Notes under the pieces: model-generated
Seen by the model: the letters and a program-made list of their open reading frames with translations, nothing else
Told to the model about the DNA's origin: nothing
The model's database searches: none
In this document: positions 45,911-64,000 of the stretch, one piece after another
Layout: each line of letters starts with the position of its first letter
How positions within the stretch are numbered: the first letter of the stretch is position 1
Translations under genes and position numbers: made by a program
DNA from: Cynocephalus volans
Taxonomy: Eukaryota > Chordata > Mammalia > Dermoptera > Cynocephalidae
Direction: 5' to 3'
Assembly (NCBI RefSeq): GCF_027409185.1
Contig: NC_084464.1
Span: 47,653,095 to 47,717,094 of the forward strand
Length of the DNA stretch: 64,000 nt

Positions 45911-46697
45911 ACAGGGCTCTCTGGTGTGGGAATAGTAACAATATTATTTTTAAAAAAGATTGTGCCCTTGCACTATTAACAGTCTGAAAGCATTATGCTT
46001 TGGAGGTACAGCCATGGTGATTGTCCCACCCCCATTCCAACTGGTTTTTAAAAAGCTAAGTAGTTTAATGGTAGGATATGGAACTTAATGGTTAATGGAA
46101 CGGTGATTTGGGTAAATATCTTGTTTTCTTCAGAAATAATCGATAAGAGGACATTGCAAATAAGAAAATACATATTTAGTGTCTAGAGATAATTTTAGAT
46201 TCATACTCAAGATGATTATGTTCTAGGGAGAAACCAGTGTGTCCTTTTTTAGGTGCAGAGCATATGTGGAGACAGTGTCACTATCAAAGATTTTATGTAA
46301 ATTTTCCAAGATGGAGTGATTATGATGCTAAATAACTTTGCTATTCCAGGTCAGCAAAATCAAGACTTAACAAAATGTGGGTCTTCATGGGAGGCTTGTG
46401 AAATAAATAACAAAATATATACTTGTATAGCTCTTTAGAGTATATAAAATGCTTTCACATAATGTGTGGAAGTGAAGCTCCAGCTGGCTTGCTGGATGTT
46501 AAGTTTTCTTTGCTTCACAGCTGCACAGTGTGAGTTCCATTATTAATACATTTTTAACTCCTGGTTCTTTTCTGAAGCAGTTTCTTCAGTTACTGTTTAG
46601 GTGTGCCAGGGTGTGGTGAACCTTTGGTTCTTGTAATTGTACATTGCTGTGATTTTCAGGATTGTGTTGACCAAAAAATAGTTTTGTACCAATAGAA

Positions 46698-46829
46698 AAC
46701 TATATTGTTGAGCTGGTCGGTTAGTTCAGTTGGTTAGTGTGGTGCTGATAATACCAAGGTCTGAGGTTCAATCCCTGTACCAGCCAGCAAAAAAATAAGA
46801 AAGAAAGAAAGAAAGAACTATATTGTTGA
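46698..46829 (+). mobile_element. CYN-type SINE monomer with 14-bp TSD
   Basis: gctggtcggttagttcagtt, ggtctgaggttcaatccctg and a (GAAA)n tail. aactatattgttga repeats at 46698-46711 and 46816-46829. Confidence 0.9.
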
Positions 46830-46873
46830 AGTGCTTTGCTTATTTCTTTTCTTTTCTTTTTTTTTTTCCTTAG

Positions 46874-46927
46874 ATCTGTTCTGAGGATCAAGATTCATTT
46901 GGGGGATGGTTACAGAATTGAACCATG
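46874..46927 (+). other. Possible alternative non-coding 5' exon of KCTD20
   Basis: A 54-nt segment follows a strong polypyrimidine tract and acceptor (ttttttttccttag, ending 46873) and ends at a plausible donor ccatg|gtaggc (46928). It would splice to the KCTD20 exon at 49767. Its last three bases are an ATG, which would open a short frame overlapping the main start codon. Splice-site look-alikes near T-rich SINE tails are frequent, so support is weak without transcripts. Confidence 0.25.
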
Positions 46928-47289
46928 GTAGGCAATGAAAATATCATTCAAAGTTGAATGAAACATCCATCCTGGAATGGGAGTAGACTCTTATTGTTAT
47001 GTTTAAACTAGCTGCTCTGGTGTATGTTGAAGAATTTAGTGTCAGTTTATTTCTTAGGTTTCATAGGTCAAGAGATTTTTGTTTTATCTTTCTGGGACTA
47101 TAGAGGAATTGGTGTTTATTAGGGTACTTTGGGAAATGATAGATTAGGTGACTTCTTAAAGTATGTGCCATTAAACATTAATTCTGGGAGAGTTTCTTGA
47201 AAAAAGGAGTTCTGAAGCCAGATGCATTTGGGAAAACTCTGCAAACTGGATCTCTTGTAGTACACTCTGATCTTGTTAATAGATAAGTT

Positions 47290-47880
47290 AGAAATAACTT
47301 AAATATTCATAGATAGGAGAGTTGAATCATAGAATACTATACAGCAGTTTAAAATGAATGAACCAGGCTGGCCTGTGGCTCACTCGGGAGAGTGTGGTGC
47401 TGAGAACACCAAGGCCATGGGTTCAGATCCCATATAGGGATGGCCGGTTAGCTCGCTGGGTGAGAGTGGTGCTGACAACACCAAGTCAAGGGTTAAGATC
47501 CTCTTACCGGTCATCTTTTAAAAAAAAAAATGAATGAACCAGATCTTGATCTTTCAACATGGATGGTTCTCAAAAACAATTTAGAAAAACATTACAGAAT
47601 GAGAATAATGCATATAGTATATAGTTTGTATGTTTTTTTAAAACTATATGCTTTCCTCAGTATATCTGTGTAGAATAAATGCATTTCTATAAAGTCTAAA
47701 AGGATTCATACCAAGCAAGTGGTGATAGTTACTTGGAGAAGTAATTAAGTTTGGGAATGGTGATCAAAGGGTCCTTTTTTGCCTTATCTGTAAGGTTTGA
47801 ATTTTCTTAGAAGGGAATATATTCATGTATTATTTGTAATAAAAATTAAGTACAAATGTCTGTTAAGTGATCAGAAAGTT
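47290..47880 (+). repeat. L1M 3' fragment, host of a dimeric SINE
   Basis: ttagaaataacttaaatatt, catagaatactatacagcag and acatggatggttctcaaaaa are L1M ORF2 end text, split by the SINE at 47351-47542. Confidence 0.65.
47351..47542 (+). mobile_element. CYN-type SINE dimer with 16-bp TSD
   Basis: Both tRNA-like units are present (ggcctgtggctcactcggga ... ggttcagatcccatataggg; ccggttagctcgctgggtga ... ggttaagatcctcttaccgg), followed by an A tail. aaaatgaatgaaccag repeats perfectly at 47351-47366 and 47527-47542. Confidence 0.93.
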
Positions 47881-48058
47881 ACTTTCTTTGTCCTTATTGG
47901 AGATGTCTACCCTGCTGATTTCCAAGTACATCTATTTATTAATTCACTGCATACAAATTAAACTGAATTTTGAGCCCTGGTACTATAAACTAGGAAGAAA
48001 CTGTTTTCACTCTATTCCATTATAATGAAAATATTTTTCCTTACATTATAAGGATTAA

Positions 48059-48328
48059 ATGAAGAAGCTTATACAATCCAGTCCGTGCAAGTTCTTAAGA
48101 GACAGGCTTATTCAAGCTTATTGTGTGTTGGTCCAAGAGATCTTTTGGAGAGCAACAAAGAAAAGTTTGAACTTGGCTCTTGAGCAGCTAGTGAAGAGTG
48201 GAGAAGCAGCAGCTATAGGTAGAGTAGAACATTACAGTTCAAAACCAATTAAGCTTAAAGAAGTAGACTTCCTTTGTGTTGGCAATGCTCTTTACAGTTC
48301 CATGGACCTTCTTTATCTTGTTCTCTAG
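48059..48328 (+). other. Unexplained 89-codon open frame in KCTD20 intron 1
   Basis: Begins MKKLIQSSPCKFLRDRLI and has a central helical-looking segment (LNLALEQLVKSGEAAAIG). A second frame over the first half is also open and equally protein-like (EEAYTIQSVQVLKRQAYSSL). That pattern would fit a frameshifted processed pseudogene. I recognise no parent, and no clear poly(A) tail or target duplication is visible. Confidence 0.25.
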
Positions 48329-49766
48329 ACTTGATTTTTGACATCTGAGTAAAACTGGAAGGCACTGGCTGTTCTGTATGACTTTACTGATCACTAGGGA
48401 TCAGTTTTAAGTGGCTGCATTTTTTGTAATGTAAGTATGTTTTTTCTTTAAGAAAGAGTAATCCTGAAAAAGCTGTAGCCACATATCAGATTTTCTTTCG
48501 TACCTCCACTTTATTCCTTCAGTTTGCTTTAAGTTGTAAGAGCCATTGACTGAGAATAAAGATTTCATCAAGTGAAAGTATCTCTTCTTTAAAATGATTT
48601 ATTTTCAGGCACATGCATTGATCCATCTTTTCAAAGTGGTTATTTTTATATTTCATCCAAGTTAAAACAGGGACTAAACTGATCAACTTTTTGTTCAAAA
48701 ATATTTTACCATGGGTTATGAAGGATTCAAAATTCACATTACAGGTGTTTATTGGCACCCACTACATGCCTCTTATGTCAGGAAATTCAGACTATAAAAA
48801 CATGTTACTGTCCTTGGTGAGCTTCCTGCTTCTTAAAATATTGTTAAGCATGCAGTCCATTTGTATACAAATTACTGATGATTTAAGATGATCCTTCTAC
48901 GAGATTGCCAAGTGGAAATTAATACAATATAAATCGTGAAAGTGTTAAGTAGAATGAACTTTAGGAGTAGTTGGGCAGCCACTGAAGATGGAAGGCTTTC
49001 AGGGTGCAATTAACCAGCAGAAAGGTATGAAGCCCCCTGCATGGCTCCTGTGGCTTGTCCATTCTGCCTGGTCAGTGAAGGTCTTGCACATGGCAGTCGC
49101 TCATTGTGTGTTCATGAGGATTGTGTGCTGCTTGGGGGAGAGGTGATATGGTTAGGCTTACGGCCACTGTGATTTTGAGGTGGGCTTTGGGAATTGAGCA
49201 TAAAGTACAGAGGTACAGAAAGTGAAAGAAAAGGGGAAATAAAAAGGAAAACTTGAATATTACAAGTTTGCTTTTTTTTTTCTTTTTTTTTTTAAATAGC
49301 TCAGGTGACTTCTAGTTTCAACTCTCATACTGGCATTATAGTTGTGATTGTTTTAATTTTCTGGTGCTTAATTGTTGCAGGAGTGCATGTGTCAGTTTTC
49401 TTTAATCAAATAATTGTACACTTCTCCCTTTGTGTCTCTGTAGTATAAACAACACCAAATTATTGCACCACCATTTAATATTGTAGAATTGACCATGAAT
49501 GTGGCCGAAATCAGGGGATTTGATGTCTGTTTATAGATAAATCTTAAAATTATTCCCTGGTAGGAAGTTTATCAGCATCCTTAGTGATTTGGTAAAGACC
49601 ATTTAAATCAGTCCAATTCCTTTCAACATAAAATCACAAAAATGTTAAGATGCCCATTTCTCCTGAGAACAAGAATGAGAGTTCTCTAGTTTGGCTTTCA
49701 TACCGTGGAAGTCCTTAGAGAAACCTGTTTTGTGAGTTCTAAATCATGCATATTCCTGTCTTCTAG
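48329..49766. other. End of KCTD20 intron 1
   Basis: 48720-48830 resembles an L2 3' end in reverse orientation (gtgtttattggcacccacta). The intron finishes with tattcctgtcttctag at 49766. Confidence 0.5.
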
Positions 49767-49812
49767 GATTTCTCTCTGATCAAGCAGACAGTTCAGGATA
49801 CAGAGTCCAAGA

Positions 49813-60989
<11,177 letters not shown>

Positions 60990-63510
60990 GGCCAGCTGTG
61001 AGTCCACCCTTTGTCAGAGCTTTTCTCTGTCTGGGATGCTTGCAGCTAGCTAGTCCTTCCCATTCTCCTTATGGTTTGTCTCACCTTGAGTAGGAGACAT
61101 GCTTTTCCCCTATCCTTTTCCTTTCTCCAATAATTAATGTGCTCTTTTCAGTAAGTCCATGCCTCTGGCAAAGGATGAAGCAGTACTCACTGGTAGTTTA
61201 AGTATAAGCTTTGCAGCAGCCCTGGTAACTTGAAAATTTTGAGTCTGGTGCTGTTCACTGAGTCTTTGCATAACTGCAAATGCAGGAAGGGAAGTCAAGA
61301 CTCCTGTTGCCTCATATTTAGCAAAGCAGCCTTCATCCTTTATACTCTGTTCTTGGTTTCTGTTTGTTTTGTTTCGTACCAGGCAAGATTGCTTAGTAGC
61401 AAAGGGACCAAACTTAAAAGAAGACAATCTCCATCTTCTAAAAGCAGGCACTAATGGGATGCTCATTAGAGGTTAATGAAAATGCCATTCCTGGTGGCCT
61501 CTTGCAGCCAGATTGCATATGGGAAGAACTAGGCTTTCACTCAAAATGTCCAGTTTTTAAGACCTTAAATTCAGTTTTGCTTCTCATTAATGCAGAGGAC
61601 AATCCAAACCCACACAGACAGATTCCTTGGCAGGAAAGATAATGGTATAACAATAACACCTTTTCAGTTTCAAGGTTTTTGAGCCTAAACAAATTAATGA
61701 TTCATTTGGAATGAAATTCACAACTCAAGTAGAAAAACCTCTCCAAATCAGGCCAGTTGGATCATTCTGGCTTGGGGTCTGGTGTGAAGCCATAGGTCTT
61801 GAGACCCCGGAGCAGCACATTGCTGTGGGTGTGGTTGGGAGACCTTAGATAGGGATTAAAGGCTTTCAAGATGAGGGCAAAATTTCTCCCAAGTGCTCAG
61901 TTTCTCAATAGAAAGATTTATAAGAGCTGCAGGGAGAGGGCATTTGGGGTGAAGTTGGGTGAGAGACATCACCTGTGCAGACTTGGTCTTGTTGCAGCAT
62001 TTTTCCTTGTACTTTTGATACCATGGAATTTTTTTGGATATCAGTGTATTTCAGCAGCCTATTAGCTGCTCACACACTGGGTAAGGAAATGATACTGTCA
62101 TCCCCAAAGGAAGGGCAAGTCGAAGGGAAAATAGGTTTGGTCATTTTGTTTGATGTCAGCTCTGTTAACAGTGCGTGGTGGATGACAACAAAGAGTTCGC
62201 TCGCCCCAGCCCCCACGGTACTGAACCACTTTCCTGACATCTCCATAGCTATTAACAGCAAAGTTAAATTTAGAATCCAGAGCCAGACATAAGTGTTTTG
62301 GGATTATCTCACACTCTGTGGAAGAAGTTGACCTTCCGGGCATTTACTCATCATAAATTGTGAAGAGGCATATGGTTTCCTTTAAGAAAAGGAAAGTTTT
62401 TTAAGAATATGGCTGGTTTTCTTCAGTTCCATTCCCATAAGATACTATAGGCTAAGCTACTTGATTCCATTTTATGAATGAATGCCCTAGTCATAATCCT
62501 CCAAAGATAAAGTCAGGTTTGAAAGCTCCTCTTTCCAGGCTTGAAAAACAAGTGTTCTTAAGAAGTGTATTCTCTGTGCATGTAACCAGCATCACAGTGA
62601 AAATCAATGCTTTGTTCCTTACTCAGAAAAACTAGTAGTGAGGGTTTAAACTGAGCCACCCCTCACTCCCCAGAGTTATCTGATAACCACTGGCATCCAT
62701 TTGCAAGGCTGATGGCCAGGATTAGGGTTAAGGTTAAGGGTGAGGTTATTTGTAGCCAGAAGGTAATTTTGTTTCTGTGAAACTAATTGGCTCATACTTG
62801 AGGTCAGGTTTGGCTTTGATCTTACCAGTACCGTATATGTACACTCTAGCAGTTGACTAGCCCAAATACTTGTTTAATGGTGCTTCCTTTATGGTTCTCA
62901 GTGGACTTCCAAGCCATTACAAAGGAAATTTGAATTATCTAATGTTTATGTATTCTATGAGGATGTATAACTTCTGTTATACAGCTTATGTATTGTTAAC
63001 ATTTCAGTGTAAACACACCACAGATAATACTTTAAAACGAGCTCTTGCTTAGAAAAAGACAAGTATGAAGGTATGGCATGTACTTGATACTTTGTTTTAC
63101 ATAATTGATTAATTTCCTCGGGCTTTCAAGAACTAGGTCTTTTCCCCCTCCAATTTGGGCTAACATGCTCTCGGCCCCAACCCATGGGGTTTGAGTAAGC
63201 TGGAAATCTGTGACAGTGAATCTCCTAGTGTCACTGGGTAGTGATGACTGAAGAAAAAGCTCGGACCACAGGTTCCTTCTGGTGGAGAGGGAGATTTCTT
63301 CTGTACCCTCCAACCTGGAGCTCAGCATCACTGTAATTGGTGGCTGTCCTCAGCCACGCCTGTTCTATTCCCAGGGTCAGAACATTCCACAATGGTAGGA
63401 CCTCTCAGTCCTTGGAGGAACAAGGGCTGGGCTGTGATTATCCCCTCTGGAGTCAGTTACTGGCCTGATGGGCAAGAGGCATTTCTCTAATAAAAAGAAA
63501 GGTGGAACTT
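60990..63510 (+). other. KCTD20: KCTD20 3' untranslated region
   Basis: About 2.5 kb between the stop codon and the poly(A) signal, free of SINE insertions although introns are full of them, which fits a retained 3'UTR. Open frames within it are short and unsupported. A short degenerate ttagggttaaggttaaggg run lies near 62722-62745. Confidence 0.75.
63489..63494 (+). terminator. KCTD20: KCTD20 polyadenylation signal AATAAA
   Basis: Canonical AATAAA, followed 20-40 nt later by a GT/T-rich element (gggtttggtgtttttttcc, 63513-63531), the usual layout of a cleavage site. Cleavage is expected near 63505-63515. Confidence 0.75.
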
Positions 63511-64000
63511 TGGGTTTGGTGTTTTTTTCCAAGTGCCTAAATAAGTAAGCCAGGTTGTTTATACAGAAAATGTTTTGCTAATGAAAATGTTTTTACCAAA
63601 GTATCTTACTCAGCATCTCAGCAAGCCAAGATGAACGTGAATTTGAGGTTTAGAACCTTGAGTTTGTGTCTGCATCATATGTACCGTTAGTTGATTGGGA
63701 AACATTTGCCATTGAGGGGTCAGAGAGAGGGCAAGGAGACAGTGTTAAAATGTATAAGGTTAGATGATTTAATGGTTTCTCCAAAGTGGAGGAAAGGTAT
63801 TGAAAGAATGACAGCAAAAAGGGTAAGGAAGATAGAAAGCTCAATTTACTGCATAATATGCAATAGCCAAATTATTTTAAACTAAATCTCAAGAGAACAG
63901 TATGATATCTAATGTTAACAGGTCTGTGAAAATACTGTGGAATAAGCCCAGAAAGGATAGATGTATTTGCATATAGTGTTCCAAAAGATCCTTCTTTAAG
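63511..64000. other. Intergenic end of window
   Basis: No gene supported. In human the next gene, STK38, lies beyond a gap of a few kb in the opposite orientation as I recall, and no exon of it is visible here. Confidence 0.45.

Noticed and set aside
62715..62750. Interstitial telomere-like repeats in the KCTD20 3'UTR
   Set aside because: Only three or four degenerate TTAGGG/TTAAGG units; within chance for G/T-rich sequence.
63511..64000. Start of STK38 3' end
   Set aside because: Expected nearby from human synteny, but no coding exon or reverse-oriented poly(A) signal can be identified in the remaining sequence.

Overview
This is a mammalian nuclear genomic window. It has long introns, a CpG-rich promoter, ancient MIR, L2, MaLR and Tigger repeats, and one complete multi-exon gene. 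That gene is KCTD20, on the + strand. Seven coding exons between 49813 and 60989 join in frame, each with AG/GT junctions, into a 419-residue BTB/POZ protein. The lineage is suggested by about 18 copies of a SINE derived from tRNA-Ile. It occurs as monomers, as direct dimers, and once as two units joined by an A-rich linker. As I remember the literature this is CYN, the colugo (Dermoptera) SINE family, so a colugo such as Galeopterus is the best guess. A horseshoe-bat-type genome is the alternative I cannot exclude without a search.

Layout. 1-1100 is intergenic or intronic DNA with old repeats. 1101-6630 is a nearly complete but inactivated LINE-1 with a 13-bp target-site duplication. 6631-14460 is repeat-rich DNA with SINEs, an unusual composite retroelement (about 11045-12128) and L1M/L2 fossils. 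14590-15010 is an isolated CpG island. 16243-16423 on the - strand is a well-formed exon that I read as an internal coding exon of PXT1 (peroxisomal testis-specific 1). 16.6-30.6 kb is intron-like DNA with a MaLR solo LTR, a hAT-type element, a second MaLR LTR, an MER2/Tigger copy and a small mariner-like MITE. 30640-31090 is the main CpG island, the likely shared head-to-head promoter of PXT1 (-) and KCTD20 (+). 31.1-49.8 kb is KCTD20 intron 1, dense in SINEs and L1M/L2/MIR remnants and carrying one possible 54-nt alternative 5'UTR exon. 49.8-61.0 kb holds the KCTD20 coding exons. 60990 to about 63510 is its 3'UTR, ending in an AATAAA signal followed by a GT-rich stretch. The last 0.5 kb is intergenic.

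How the genes relate. PXT1 and KCTD20 are divergently arranged, as I recall for human 6p21.31, and would share regulatory DNA. KCTD20 is known as a BTBD10 paralogue reported to promote AKT signalling. PXT1 is a small testis-enriched protein with a BH3-like segment; that segment is not in this window. I found no protein-coding gene of unknown kind, no CRISPR array and no prokaryotic system. The points most worth a second look concern retroelement biology (SINE variants, truncated and tail-less insertions, the composite element), the isolated CpG island, a candidate 5'UTR exon that would create an overlapping upstream ORF, and a local repeat/hairpin cluster in KCTD20 intron 3.
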